A stretch of 64,000 nucleotides of DNA from Acholoe squamosa (GCA_949317995.1 OX439044.1:47386166-47450165), one strand, 5' to 3'; shown: positions 11,226 to 21,469, numbered from the stretch's first letter. The notes: a model not told the origin generated them from the letters alone. Translations and numbers: made by a program.

Positions 11226-13252
11226 TATATCTGGAAGCTGCTGAAAAACCGGGAGCTCTATGTGGCAGGGGTTCCAATCTGGTAATCCAACCAAGGACAA
11301 ATTGCTCTCCAAAGCTTGGCCGACTATACTGGACGCTGCCTCCACTATATAGTCAGGCTTATAGCATGCACGAGTGACCTCTATATGGTAGTAAAGCTGA
11401 CCACTTTTTTCCTGACAAGTCAGATCTGAGAGGGAGAGGCATCTGATCTACTGTCAGAAATGTGTGACTGATAGAGGAGGCTGGATGGAGGGGATGCCAT
11501 GCCAAGAACACATTCTCACAATGGATGACAAAATAGGGAGAGCAGAATCAATACATCTTATGTGGTCTAATATGGCTTTGTGCGCTCTCTGAGTGATGGT
11601 GATCATTGGCCGCGGCTGAATGTGGAATTCTCCTTTGTCTCCGTCATCTAACCATTAGTGATGTGGCAAGGGTCACCTCCCTATAAGACGTAGTCTTACG
11701 CTAGAGTAGGATACTGAGAGATTGGAAGAAACCCATTGCTAATTGGTAAAATCAATGGTCAAAGACATCTAGTAAATTTTGCTCAGGATATGTTTGTCAG
11801 ACAAACGGAGGATAATGAAAATACTGAAATATTTTCAACAAATACTTCTCATTATAGTGTTAAGCCTTCAGACCATAGCCGATGATTATAAAGCACCAAT
11901 CCTTATGACAGACGTACCCATGCAACTAATGGGAATGTGCACCTGAACGGGTACAGCAAGTTCTATGCGTAAGGCTACCGTACACGTTCAGGTAATATGG
12001 TTAAGATAACCCTCTATATGTGGGACCTGTCTCTCCTGAATTCCATAGCCAGCAATGAATGCATGTCAGGATGCATTTGATTGGGTAATTACAGTGGGAT
12101 ATATAGTTAAAGGCATTAGTCCACTATGAGACTAAACCTTGTGGCAACTGGAAATTGCACGGGGTTTGCAGTCGCATCAGACTAAGAGAGTTCTATTATT
12201 TACCAATATTTGGGGGTGTTGGGTTTGGGGGGTGGGCGTACAAACCTTTGACCCCTCCTGAGGGGGGGGGGCATAAAAACTTTTGACCCCTCTTCAGGGG
12301 AGGGCGTAAAAATCAACCCTCTTTTTAGACAAACAAAAATATGCGCTACTATAGATGAAAGAGGGGCACAAAAATGCTCCGCGCCTCGGGAATGGGGGCG
12401 CAAAGAATTTTGCTTGGACCGTGCTATGATTCAGGTGATCAACAGATGCTCCCTGGCTGTCTGTAATTCTCTCCCTATGTGTATATGATTTTAGCAACCT
12501 GCCTTCACCTTAATCTTTTTACAAAACGCTTCCACACCCTTTATGTATCCTCATTTTTATTCCCTACATGGGCGGCTAGGCTTATTATCAGGTAGCTACC
12601 TTTATTGTCGGGTCGAAGGGTTCTGAATTGGCTTTGCCATAGCAACGTCCCTGTGAATCTGATTTAGCCCACTACTGTAGGTGGTAAAACCAGACAGTGA
12701 ATTCAATTCCCTCTCCCTCACATCCCATATGATACCCACCACACCCCTTTCAAACCAGCCTCACTCCTATCCATCCCTCCAGGCTCGGACCGTGCTATGA
12801 ATATGCCTTATATTCAACCGACAATATGGGCTCCATTCTCTTTCTGCACCGACTCACCCTTGTGCTGCCTTTACAAAGACACTAAATGTACTTTAAAAAG
12901 ACACCTTCTTAATACAAACTGTTCTTGCTTTATCTAAATAAATCCTACCTACAGGACGGTCATGGCAGTCTATTTCTTTTTCTATCTACATTTTCAAACG
13001 CTTAACTTCTGTTATACACTGGATATCTATTCTGTCTGCCCCTGCCATTCTCCTTCTCTATATCTAAATAACTTTTAAATCTACATGTTCACCCTGTGTG
13101 TTTTCATTCCACACCTGCCTGCAATGAAGGGGGAGGGCAATGTCCCATCTAAAGCCACTGCCGCTTCTATTATAGACTTATAGGGATTTGGACAATCAAC
13201 CAACAGGTGGTGACCAGCATGTCATTTGCAAAATAATCATGATTCTATATAC

Positions 13253-13255
<3 letters not shown>
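11226..13255. other. No gene recognised; G-rich patch
   Basis: Non-coding. Around 12215-12410 are alternating G-tracts and TTGACCCCTC blocks resembling the elements at 49.5-50.5 kb, but without identifiable ends. The second copy of the 10051 repeat is at 12110-12186. Confidence 0.5.
12110..12186. repeat. Dispersed repeat, copy 2 of 2
   Basis: Direct counterpart of 10051-10136 with the same order of motifs (GTCCAC, GAGACTAAACCTTG, GGCAACTGGAAATTGCAC, CATCAGACTAA). Confidence 0.6.

Positions 13256-13315
<60 letters not shown>
13256..13315. repeat. (TA)n microsatellite
   Basis: About 29 TA dinucleotides immediately upstream of the solo Ngaro unit; it appears to be the insertion target. Confidence 0.95.
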
Positions 13316-13318
<3 letters not shown>

Positions 13319-13395
13319 AACTATATACACTCGTGTATATTTATATAATTAGCCGCGGACGGTTAGGGACTACTTGCAGCGCGCAAGGATACCAA

Positions 13396-13443
13396 TGATG
13401 TCATAGTATGACGTCATAGTCAACAATCCCATTGGTATATAAG
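13396..13443 (+). promoter_or_regulatory. CRE-like pair and TATA box in solo unit
   Basis: TGATGTCA at 13396-13403, palindromic TGACGTCA at 13409-13416 and TATATAAG at 13436-13443, in the same order and nearly the same spacing as in the other A repeats. Confidence 0.6.
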
Positions 13444-13637
13444 AGGTGGGTTCAAAGTAACCGTCAATTGGCTCAATTCACCTGGACAGGTAACACCACG
13501 CTGGGTGTTCCCTGGAAATTTTAAATTTTACTATTGTTAGTACTGTTGTTATTATACTGTTATTCTATATTATTGTTATTATATTGTGCATTTTTCCTGA
13601 CTATGCTTATTGTCAACTAATTATTATAGTTGTTTTT

Positions 13638-13643
13638 AATAAA
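13638..13643 (+). terminator. Polyadenylation signal AATAAA (solo unit)
   Basis: AATAAA directly precedes the B-type sequence GGCATGTATGGTGCTGATAG, as in the B2 repeat at 18573-18578. Confidence 0.5.
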
Positions 13644-13820
13644 GGCATGTATGGTGCTGATAGCCCCAAGGTCAGTAACCCACCAAACTCATGTGTTCTG
13701 TCATAGGTCATTTATTACATGTATATTAATTATTTCCTATTTATTACCGGTATACCCTGTTATCTATTTATTATCTTATCTACTTATTACCGGTATAATT
13801 ATTCCCTGGTAGCGAGATAA

Positions 13821-13825
<5 letters not shown>

Positions 13826-13860
<35 letters not shown>

Positions 13861-13888
13861 TATACAGACACACACACACATATATATA
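13826..13888. repeat. (TA)n/(CA)n microsatellite
   Basis: Mixed TA and CA dinucleotides separating the solo unit from the full Ngaro element; a second insertion into the same TA-rich target. Confidence 0.9.
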
Positions 13889-14097
13889 TATGGAACTATA
13901 TACACTCGTGTATATATATATAATTAACCGCGAACGGTTAGGGACTATTTGCAGCGCGCATTGGTATCTATGATGTCATAGCATGACGTCATGGTAAATA
14001 CTCCTCCAGTATATAAGGAGAAGTTTCAATGTAACGGTCAATTGGATCGATTCACCTGTACAGGTAACACCACGCTGGGTGTTTCCTTGATTTTTAA
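13889..14097 (+). repeat. Ngaro A1 repeat
   Basis: About 209 bp from TGGAACTATATACACTCGTG to GTTTCCTTGATTTTTAA. It matches A2 almost base for base; the difference I see is a few TA dinucleotides near position 13910. Confidence 0.9.
13971..14017 (+). promoter_or_regulatory. Ngaro promoter: two CRE-like sites and TATA box
   Basis: TGATGTCA (13971-13978), the consensus CREB/ATF palindrome TGACGTCA (13984-13991) and TATATAAG (14010-14017) precede gag by about 120 bp. The identical block occurs in A2 at 18356-18402. CREB/ATF control of the element is an inference from the motifs. Confidence 0.65.
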
Positions 14098-14134
14098 CGG
14101 TTTTTCTTGGTTGATACTTGATTTTTTGATCAAG

Positions 14135-15180
14135 ATGGGGAGGAAATCAACTAGAAGCACTACTACTTCTAAGAAATCGGCCAGATCGGCGAAGAAAACG
14201 GTGAAATCGGCCAATTTAGGACTTTCGAGCAGTTTAACTTCTCTATGTGGGGGTCTGGAGCCCTTACAGCCTAACACGCTACAGGCTAGAGAGAAGGAGA
14301 CTGCTGACCAGACGAGGCTGGACTTGATGGAGGAAGACCTTTTGGATATAAAGAATATGCTGCGAGACGTTATTGCTAGCCAAGGGGCCCGTAAGGACGA
14401 GATGAACCCATTGAGCGGACCGGACAGCGGGCGGCGGGAGCACGTGCATCTGTATACAAACAAGATTCGAGAGACGCGAATCCAAGGCAACGGGGGCGTG
14501 GTCTACAGCGGGACGTTGACAACGACAGCGTCCATAGCAACCAAGATGGCGGCGAGTGGATCAGAGCGGGACGTAGGGGTCGTCGGACGAGATCAAAATC
14601 ATCATATACTGCTCGTCATAGGAGTCCTAGCTCGTCAAGAGGGTCGTCAATGGACTCGTCAATTCATCGCCGTCACGCCAAGCAAAAAATTGGTGAGTTT
14701 GATCACGAACAATTCGTTAAAAAACGGGAGCAAGTCGACACCATTGAAAAGCTTGTACTGGTCAATATCAAATTCATTATAGATTATTACAAGGACGGGA
14801 ACGATGTAGAGGGCATGCTGAGACATCTTCAGATGTTGGTTGAAAAATCAGATACCAAGATTTTCACAGTTAGAGCCTTAGTAGCATATGACAAGTCCGT
14901 TAGGGACAGAGCCAATACTATTGGTCTAAATGCCTTTGCTATGATTGAAAATTCGGATATCCTCCGTCATTTGTCCTATGACGGAACAGTACAAGCCCAA
15001 AAGGCCTATTCAACCAAGCCAAAGAGTTCTGGTAAAATTAGGGTATCTACGAATTCATGTTATGCCTTCAATAGGGTGGAGGGATGCTCTAGGGACCCAT
15101 GTAAATATAGGCATGTTTGTAGTTCATGCACGAAACCAGGCCACAATAAAGTGGATTGCCAGGTAAACAGGTCTGATTAG
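14135..15180 (+). pseudogene. Ngaro gag (ORF1), one frameshift
   Basis: Structural, RNA-binding protein of the retrotransposon. I start it at the ATG at 14135, because the upstream ATG at 13991 overlaps the TATA box. The first part (frame of 14135) is lysine/serine-rich, then has an acidic, likely coiled-coil stretch ending near 14400. The remaining protein continues in the preceding frame, which is open from 14353 to 15180, so a frame change of -1 (or +2) is needed between 14353 and about 14480. The C-terminal part contains an Arg/Ser-rich linker, a helical core and two zinc-binding clusters: a C-x8-C-x4-C-x3-H finger followed by a C-x2-C-x4-H-x4-C knuckle (about 15058-15160). It ends in TAG at 15178, in frame with pol. 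Confidence 0.8.
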
Positions 15181-15204
15181 GATTTTACAGGTGAGCTGGG
15201 TCCT

Positions 15205-17250
15205 ATGTGTGACAGTGTGTCGATATCGAAGTCACATATAGTAGATGTGGTAGACCCTAGTTCGCCTCCACCCGCTGCTCCAGCTCGGGGTGTTGGTATA
15301 GTTAATGCTGGAGGGGTAGATTTGGTCTCTCTGAGTGATATCAGCGTACCAAGTTTACATAGTTATGTTGAAAATGATATTAAATCCAGCACTGTTGGTT
15401 TGGATATATCATATAGTGGCCCAGTACAGGGCAAGATTAAACCATATTTTACTGTTGCTATTGAAAATCTACCTGACATCGAAGTGTATGATAGCTGTAT
15501 AAATGGTGTGTGCGATTGTGTACATTATATTCATGGTAAAAGGTCTCAAATTCAGCCATGCAGGATTGCTCCTTATCTAACTCAGAGAGGTATCATTAAT
15601 GTAAATGATAAAGAAGCATTATTCTTATGGCGGGGCTTTGTAGAGGGGTTCAGGATAGTGGATCCTGATTGTAGTACTTCTTACGATTGTAAAAATTATA
15701 AGTCAATCCTTGAGGGAAAGTTCTATGATGAGTACTGTGGTATATTGTTAGATGAACTAGAAGCTGGTCTAGTCTCTAAAAGTGTGGATAAACCCAGTTG
15801 TATCCATGCCCTAGGTGGTGTAGAAAAATCAAATGGCAAATTAAGACCCATAACTGACTGTAGCATGCCTGATAAAATTTCTATTAATAATTTTATGAAC
15901 ACTACTAGCTCGACATTTTCTTATAATAATATTAGCACGGTGACTGCTCAATTGAATAAGAACGATTTCATGAGTGTGGTGGATTTGAAGTCAGCTTACA
16001 GGTCTATAAATGTGTATGCACCTCACACGACCATGCAAGGTTTCAGATGGAATTTTGGGCATGGAGAGGGTTATTATGTGAGCAACAGGTTAACTTTTGG
16101 CCTGAAATGTGCCCCGTATATTTTTAATAGAATCTCTGATTTTATTGTGGAGGTGGCAAAATTCTACGGTGTAGAAAAAATTGTAAATTATCTGGACGAC
16201 TTTATCATAATTGCTGATACTTATGATGAGTGTCTTAGACAGAGGAATTTATTAATGGAGTGTATGGCGTACATGGGTTTTGTAGTATCCAAAGAAAAGG
16301 TGACCGACCCATCTCAAGTTTGTAAATTCTTAGGCATTAACATAGATTCAGTTAAGTTGGAACTGTCTTTGCCTATGGAAAAGGTTGAAAAAATGGAAAA
16401 TCTCTTATTGGATAATGTTAATAAGAAATTTATTTCTAAAAAGAACTTAGAGAGGATAGGTGGTTACATGTCGTTCTGCTCACAGGTGGTTAAGGGTGGT
16501 AGAACGTTCAGCAGGAGAGTCTTCAATTTGTGTGCTCGAGCTAAGCCTAGGGGCTATATAAGGGTTTCTGAATGTACCAGACGTGACCTTCAGTGGTGGT
16601 TGGATTTTTGTAGAGTTTTTAACTGTAGGAGATTAATTCTAAATGATGGTATTGGTACACCTATGTACTCAGACTCTTCCATGAAAGGCTTCGGGGCTTG
16701 GATGGATAAAGATTATTTATATGGTGACTGGACATCTTGCGATAAATTCAATCTAGGTAGTGGTCATTTTACACAACCTCCAATACTAGACAGTTTGAGA
16801 AATCACCATAGAAACATAAATGTATACGAGTTGTATCCCCTTCTTATGGGACTTAGACGTTGGATATCTAGCTGTAAAGATAAAAGAATACACTGTATTA
16901 CTGATAATATGCAAGTCCTAGCTATGATTAATACCGGTAGGTCAAAAAATAAGCTTTGTATGGAATGGCTTAGAGAAATTTTTTGGCTTTGTTTCATCAA
17001 TAATGTGGAGGTGTATGCAACCTATATTAAGTCAGAAGATAATGTCCTGGCCGACCATCTTTCTAGACTTGCTTACAAGGGTGTTCTAGACAAATGTATA
17101 ACTTCTCTCCATGAAAATGAAATGTGTTGCTTTAATTCCAGAATGGAAAAGGTTACAAAAAAGAAAAAAGTGTCTTTTAGCGAAGGGTGTGTCAGAGAAC
17201 ACGAGGAGAGCAAGGAAACAACAACTCAACAGGTACAAAAAATTTTGTAA
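15205..17250 (+). CDS. Ngaro pol: reverse transcriptase and RNase H
   Basis: 681 codons, uninterrupted. Residues about 190-400 are the reverse transcriptase: VVDLKSAYRSI supplies the first catalytic Asp and NYLDDFII (about residue 330) the second and third. Residues about 480-625 are RNase H-like, with MYSDSSMKGFGAW, NVYELYPL, CITDNMQ and the terminal DNVLADHLSR. Together these copy element RNA into DNA and remove the RNA strand. The frame is the same as that of the gag C-terminus, separated only by TAG and seven sense codons, so the ATG at 15205 may be used by re-initiation or the TAG may be read through. The 3' end overlaps the recombinase frame by about 140 nt (+1 relative frame). Confidence 0.93.
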   Translation: MCDSVSISKSHIVDVVDPSSPPPAAPARGVGIVNAGGVDLVSLSDISVPSLHSYVENDIKSSTVGLDISYSGPVQGKIKPYFTVAIENLPDIEVYDSCINGVCDCVHYIHGKRSQIQPCRIAPYLTQRGIINVNDKEALFLWRGFVEGFRIVDPDCSTSYDCKNYKSILEGKFYDEYCGILLDELEAGLVSKSVDKPSCIHALGGVEKSNGKLRPITDCSMPDKISINNFMNTTSSTFSYNNISTVTAQLNKNDFMSVVDLKSAYRSINVYAPHTTMQGFRWNFGHGEGYYVSNRLTFGLKCAPYIFNRISDFIVEVAKFYGVEKIVNYLDDFIIIADTYDECLRQRNLLMECMAYMGFVVSKEKVTDPSQVCKFLGINIDSVKLELSLPMEKVEKMENLLLDNVNKKFISKKNLERIGGYMSFCSQVVKGGRTFSRRVFNLCARAKPRGYIRVSECTRRDLQWWLDFCRVFNCRRLILNDGIGTPMYSDSSMKGFGAWMDKDYLYGDWTSCDKFNLGSGHFTQPPILDSLRNHHRNINVYELYPLLMGLRRWISSCKDKRIHCITDNMQVLAMINTGRSKNKLCMEWLREIFWLCFINNVEVYATYIKSEDNVLADHLSRLAYKGVLDKCITSLHENEMCCFNSRMEKVTKKKKVSFSEGCVREHEESKETTTQQVQKIL

Positions 17251-18062
17251 TAAATTTAATTTACCTAAATTTCCTTGTTCTCCCTCACAGGCTGCTACAT
17301 ATGCAGTGTATTTATCTAGTTATATGAAACCTTCTTCTGTAAGAAATTTTATCATCCATTTGGTATCATCAAAAAATTAATGGTGGCTTAGACCATAGCG
17401 GTAATTTCATGCTAAAAAAGGTGTTGGATGGTATTGAGAGGAATTATTCTGTTCCTTCTAGGGTTACTCACCCATTGAGTCCGAAGGAAATGTTATGTAT
17501 CAGATCGTATTTGGATCTCTCCAACAGGGCTGACTTGAAGTTCTGGTTAGCTATTCTGTTATGTTATAGAGGTGTCCTCAGAATAGGACATGTTGTATCT
17601 TCTCCTCATACACTACGGGTAGGTGATGTAAAAATGTTTAAAAGTTATGCTAGTCTTCGCATTAATACCTCTAAGACTGATCAACTTGGTGCCCATGCTT
17701 TTAACATTTACTTATGTAGGGATGATACCTCACTGTTATGTCCTTGTAGAGGGTTAGGAAAATTGTGCACAGGTAGGGCTGTGAGTGATTATTTATTTAA
17801 AATTAATGGTGTTCCTCTACAGTACCAATATATTAATTCTAGGCTGAAGTCTTTATCTATACGTGCTGGTATCAAGGGTTCGGTCTCCACTCACTCACTT
17901 AGACATGGTGGTGCTACTATGTTAAAGGATGCAGGACTTAGTGTAGATTCTATTAAAAAGAAGGTAAATTGGAAATCTAATTCTGTCTTTACATATTTAC
18001 ATAATCATAAAAATGAACTTTTGGAATTAGATAGACTTTGCCAATCTCAATTGCATTGTTGA
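17111..18062 (+). pseudogene. Ngaro tyrosine recombinase, one frameshift
   Basis: Site-specific recombinase that would integrate the circular cDNA. The N-terminal SAM-like core-binding region (ENTRRARKQQLNRYKKF, about 17190-17240) is in the frame of 17111, which ends at TAA 17378-17380. The catalytic domain continues in the next frame up to 18062. The break coincides with a run of six A at 17371-17376; one surplus A would explain it. Catalytic signature: Arg box in YRGVLRIGHVV, H-x-x-R in THSLRHGG and the nucleophile Tyr in VFTYLHNH. The start is uncertain because the frame overlaps pol; 17111 is the first ATG. Confidence 0.88.
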
Positions 18063-18108
18063 TTGGTATGTGTTTTCACATGTGTTTGGCGTGTTTTTAT
18101 GTGTTTTT

Positions 18109-18276
18109 GGCATGTATGGTGCTGATAGCCCCAAGGTCAGTAACCCACCAAACTCATGTGTCTGTGATATGATCATTTGTTATACTACTTATCATATATT
18201 ATTATTACTGTATATATCAACATTATTATTATCAATATTACCGGTATTATTCTTCCCTGGTAGCGAGTTAACTTAT
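18109..18276 (+). repeat. Ngaro B1 repeat
   Basis: 168 bp from GGCATGTATGGTGCTGATAG to GCGAGTTAACTTAT, directly after the recombinase and abutting A2. It has the same length as B2 and appears nearly identical to it. The short ORF at 18070-18312 is only this repeat translated. Confidence 0.92.
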
Positions 18277-18482
18277 GGAACTATATACACTCGTGTGTAT
18301 ATATATAATTAACCGCGAACGGTTAGGGACTATTTGCAGCGCGCATTGGTATCTATGATGTCATAGCATGACGTCATGGTAAATACTCCTCCAGTATATA
18401 AGGAGAAGTTTCAATGTAACGGTCAATTGGATCGATTCACCTGTACAGGTAACACCACGCTGGGTGTTTCCTTGATTTTTAA
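18276..18482 (+). repeat. Ngaro A2 repeat
   Basis: Second copy of A1, joined to B1 without a spacer. It includes the duplicated CRE/TATA block at 18356-18402. Confidence 0.92.
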
Positions 18483-18572
18483 ATTTTTACTATTGTTATT
18501 ACTATTGTTATTACTATGGTTACTACTTAATAATGTTTATATTATGCATTTTACTGACTATGCTTTTGTTTT

Positions 18573-18578
18573 AATAAA
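18573..18578 (+). terminator. Ngaro polyadenylation signal AATAAA
   Basis: AATAAA lies immediately upstream of B2, the expected position for 3'-end formation of a transcript begun in A1. Confidence 0.5.
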
Positions 18579-18741
18579 GGCATGTATGGTGCTGATAGCC
18601 CCAAGGTCAGTAACCCACCAAACTCATGTGTCTGTGATATGATCATTTGTTATACTACTTATCATATATTATTATTACTGTATATATCAACATTATTATT
18701 ATCAATATTACCGGTATTATTCTTCCCTGGTAGCGAGTTAA

Positions 18742-18746
<5 letters not shown>
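18579..18746 (+). repeat. Ngaro B2 repeat
   Basis: Terminal copy of B1, ending in ACTTAT and running straight into a (TA)n tract. Confidence 0.92.

Positions 18747-18793
<47 letters not shown>
18743..18793. repeat. (TA)n microsatellite
   Basis: About 25 TA dinucleotides forming the 3' flank of the Ngaro element. Confidence 0.95.
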
Positions 18794-18797
<4 letters not shown>

Positions 18798-18920
18798 GAC
18801 TTAAAAGAAAAGATCATCCTCTCTTAACATTGACATATTTTATCTCCCCTGTCTAGTACAGGAACACCGACTTATATACCACTCGGACACAGTCCATTAG
18901 GTCCACTCTTAGCACACTCT

Positions 18921-19147
18921 GGAGGGTGTTGCACATGGGGGAAAAGGTAGTGCTGCCTTAGAAGTGCCTCACCTTTAGCACTCACAATCATTTCAGTCAA
19001 GACCTTTTTTTTTATGTTTCACAGAAGTACTCATGTCAATCAGGTGCAAGTACCTTTCAATGAAGATGATGACTACTCGATCAAAACAAGAGCACTAAAA
19101 AGTGAGTCACACAGTAAGGTATTTTGAGGAAACATTTCCTCCAGGGG
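18921..19147. mobile_element. Degraded GGAGGGTGTTG MITE
   Basis: Starts GGAGGGTGTTGCACATGG, contains AGAAGTGCCTC and a CAAGTACCTTTCAA stretch related to the copies at 4889 and 33131, and ends near TTTCCTCC at about 19147. The termini have diverged, so the limits are approximate. Confidence 0.55.
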
Positions 19148-19620
19148 ATGTACCCTGGTTTTATATTTAAAAAAAAAAACGATTTTGTGCAATACACACT
19201 ATTTCTAAACAAAGGCAATTGGATTTTCAGTCTAATGTGGTGACTACTTACTGGAAAGGTTAAGCAGAGCGTGACCTTTTAATGTGAGAGGTTACCTATA
19301 TGTAGTGCTCTCTTTAGGTTATGTGCAACAGCCAGGGCTTGGTACCACCTGGTATGCCACTTTACAAATGGATCTTTAGAAGTGGTCCACAAGGATCGCA
19401 TAGTTATGAACACATCAACACATCTTGAATACTAGTCTTGTTTGCCAACAAAATCACAATAAAGCTTATTTTGCAAAGTATGTTGGGTTATTGTTACAAT
19501 ACACAGAATAGACTTGGCCTTTTCTTTTAGATACGATTCTAACATCCTGACTGAGTCACAGTTATAAAAGATATCAACTGATTTCTATGATTACCAGAGG
19601 TTTGCTTAACTTTATCTTTA
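19148..19620. other. No feature recognised
   Basis: Non-coding sequence between a MITE and a SINE; nothing supportable. Confidence 0.5.
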
Positions 19621-19631
19621 CATCATCCCTT

Positions 19632-19811
19632 CGGGCTTCCCTAGCCCACTTAAAAGGGTCTAATTCTCATCATTCCTATCCCCTCAGGATGTGTGTGGTG
19701 CACATATGCGTGGCCACTGACACATTCCTTTGTGCAATTGTGTAATGTTCTCGCCATGAATATTACCTTAGCTGTCGAAATGGCGTTAAACATCTATTAC
19801 TCACTCACTCA
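19632..19811 (-). mobile_element. 180-bp SINE-like element, copy 1
   Basis: Flanked by an 11-bp direct repeat CATCATCCCTT (19621-19631 and 19812-19822). Read on the minus strand it begins with GTGAGTGAGTGAG, carries TTTAACGCCATTTCGACAG and ends in a small stem-loop GGGCTAGGGAAGCCC with no poly(A). A second 180-bp copy with its own target duplication is at 56887-57066. Long target duplications and a fixed 3' hairpin suggest mobilisation by a LINE that recognises the 3' end; this is inference. I see no tRNA-type A/B boxes. Confidence 0.85.
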
Positions 19812-19822
19812 CATCATCCCTT

Positions 19823-21209
19823 TGATTCCCATCATATCTGCATAAAGCAAGATAGAGGGTGTCTGCTTCCATATAGGTCCCTGTTTTGAGTGTCCCATAA
19901 TAAATTGATGGTACTAATGTGTGGGACAAGGCATGTTGATTGTCACATTGGGCCATTTATTCACGACCTCCTACAAAGAGCTGACTGAAGCGGGGTGATG
20001 GACTGCTGCAGCGCACCCGATATGGTGTTGTGTTATCTATTGGTATATTGCCAACTCTTATCTGGACAGCATCACCACTGTAACAATGGTATCATACCAC
20101 TCACTTACCACCATCAGTTCCAGGAATGTAATTAGAAAATTTATATATATATTCTTTTTTTTTCTTCAATGAATCCATGAAAAAGAAAAAAAGGCCGCAA
20201 ACACAAATAATGAAGGTAAGACTGTAAACAGTTGAGTAACCTAAAAGTATTTCTGGAGGGTATTTCAAAATGATAGCTTTAGATATACTTTTGAAATGCC
20301 CTACAGGTAGATCGATAACATCTGAATCCTAAATGTTAGCACGTTTAAAGCTCACAGAATAGGATGAGAAGTTACCAGCACCAGCAGGGAATGGAGAAAA
20401 TGGAAGATCTATATGGTTCAAGCCTTAATGCAGCTTTAAGTACGAGTCCACTGTTTGATGGTAGGCTATACTGAGGACTACAAAGGGGCATGTCAATAGA
20501 AGATCACGCTCTACGATCACATGGCCATGATTAATGGATCTTTCATTTAGAACTGCTATGTGCGATCATAGCCTCTGTTGAAAGAAGCCCCTGCTTAGCT
20601 CCCTGTACACTTGTCGTGTGATACCAGCCGTGCTCTAGAAATTCTAACTTTATCAATAATTTATGGTAACAGGTCTACCTTTATATCTGTGTCATCTATA
20701 TTATATCAACAACCAGGCAGAAGCTTCTTTGCTGAAAGGTTTCTGTGTCTCAGTATGTTATGGATGTTTATTGGTATCCTCTGTGTGATGGCAGACATCT
20801 TGGTAAAAATTGATCTCATGAGGCAACAGTTCATGAAATCATGCTCAAATTATATTGGTAAGGGGATAAGATTAATTAATGTTCCATTTGCTCAATTCCG
20901 GCAAACAACGTCTGATGTGGTGATTTAGCTTGATGTATCTGATAAGGCCTAGACCTACCAACGCCCTTTGACCAATCCATCTAAAGTGTCCATCCTTCAG
21001 CTCAACCGCTCTTCTGCCACTTTTGTCATTTACTTTTTGTCTAATGGGCATCTGTCAGTCCAAAAGCGTGGGCTCTGAGGAAACTGATTTATTTCACCTG
21101 CGAAGCTATTGGTGAAATAGTTTTGATGGTGAAGTATAGTTGTATGAAATAAGTTGGAAAGGATATGGCCAAAGATATGGCCAAAGGTTAATGTTCCTGG
21201 AATCCTGGA
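19823..21209. other. No gene recognised
   Basis: The frame at 20611-20928 (105 codons) has no recognisable domain and no supporting splice context. Otherwise non-coding. Confidence 0.5.
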
Positions 21210-21402
21210 AGCCCACTCTGCCTACACACGAGACCAGGAGTTTAATTCAAAACAGTGCAATTAACATCCAAGTGAAATCTTTATTTTAAACATAGCTCAT
21301 ATTGCACAAAAGAGGTTTTCATTTTTTAACAGGATTCCACCAGGAGGTTAATTGTGCTGTTTTGAATTAACCTCCTGGTCTGGTGTATAGGCTGAGTGGG
21401 CT
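21210..21402. mobile_element. Short MITE of the TTAATTC terminal family
   Basis: A 193-bp element with ~45-bp imperfect inverted ends: AGCCCACTCTGCCTACACAC then GACCAGGAGTTTAATTC at left, and the inverse with CCTCCTGGTCTGGTGTATAG at right. It shares the core CCAGGAGGTTAATTCAAAACA with the larger elements at 31926-32644 and 44112-45905, suggesting a common transposase. Confidence 0.75.
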
Positions 21403-21469
21403 CATGTTTCCCTGGGATTTGCATTGGCTCACTATTGGTTATCAGATGCATCTCATGTCAGCTCATCCC

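Larger units (their letters stand above)
13316..13825 (+). mobile_element. Solo Ngaro A-B repeat unit
   Basis: About 510 bp that begin TGGAACTATATACACTCGTG and end TAGCGAGATAACTTAT, colinear with the A2-B2 unit at 18276-18746 of the adjacent element but clearly diverged from it. It keeps the CRE-like pair, the TATA box and the AATAAA of the family. No coding sequence is present. A1 x A2 recombination in a full Ngaro element would delete the ORFs and B1 and leave exactly such a unit; this is inference. Its divergence marks it as older than the neighbouring copy. Confidence 0.85.
13889..18746 (+). mobile_element. Ngaro-type tyrosine-recombinase retrotransposon
   Basis: A ~4.86-kb element with the split direct repeat architecture A1 (13889-14097), ORFs, B1 (18109-18276), A2 (18276-18482), B2 (18579-18746). 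This layout, together with gag, RT/RNase H and a tyrosine recombinase in place of a DDE integrase, is diagnostic of the Ngaro branch of the DIRS order. No methyltransferase or hydrolase ORF is present. A1 and A2 are almost identical and B1 and B2 have the same length and nearly the same sequence, so insertion looks recent. It sits in a TA-repeat with no obvious target-site duplication, as expected for recombinase-mediated integration. Two frameshifts make this copy probably inactive. Confidence 0.95.

Noticed and set aside
10750..11345. Long overlapping ORFs on both strands (up to 188 codons)
   Set aside because: They arise from a 24-bp tandem repeat that lacks stops in several frames; no start context, domain or splice support.
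13991..14134. Upstream ATG for Ngaro gag at 13991
   Set aside because: It overlaps the CRE site and precedes the TATA box at 14010, so it would lie upstream of transcription start; the same codons occur in A2 without any gag.
18070..18797. ORFs of 71-88 codons in the Ngaro 3' region
   Set aside because: They translate the B1/A2/B2 direct repeats.
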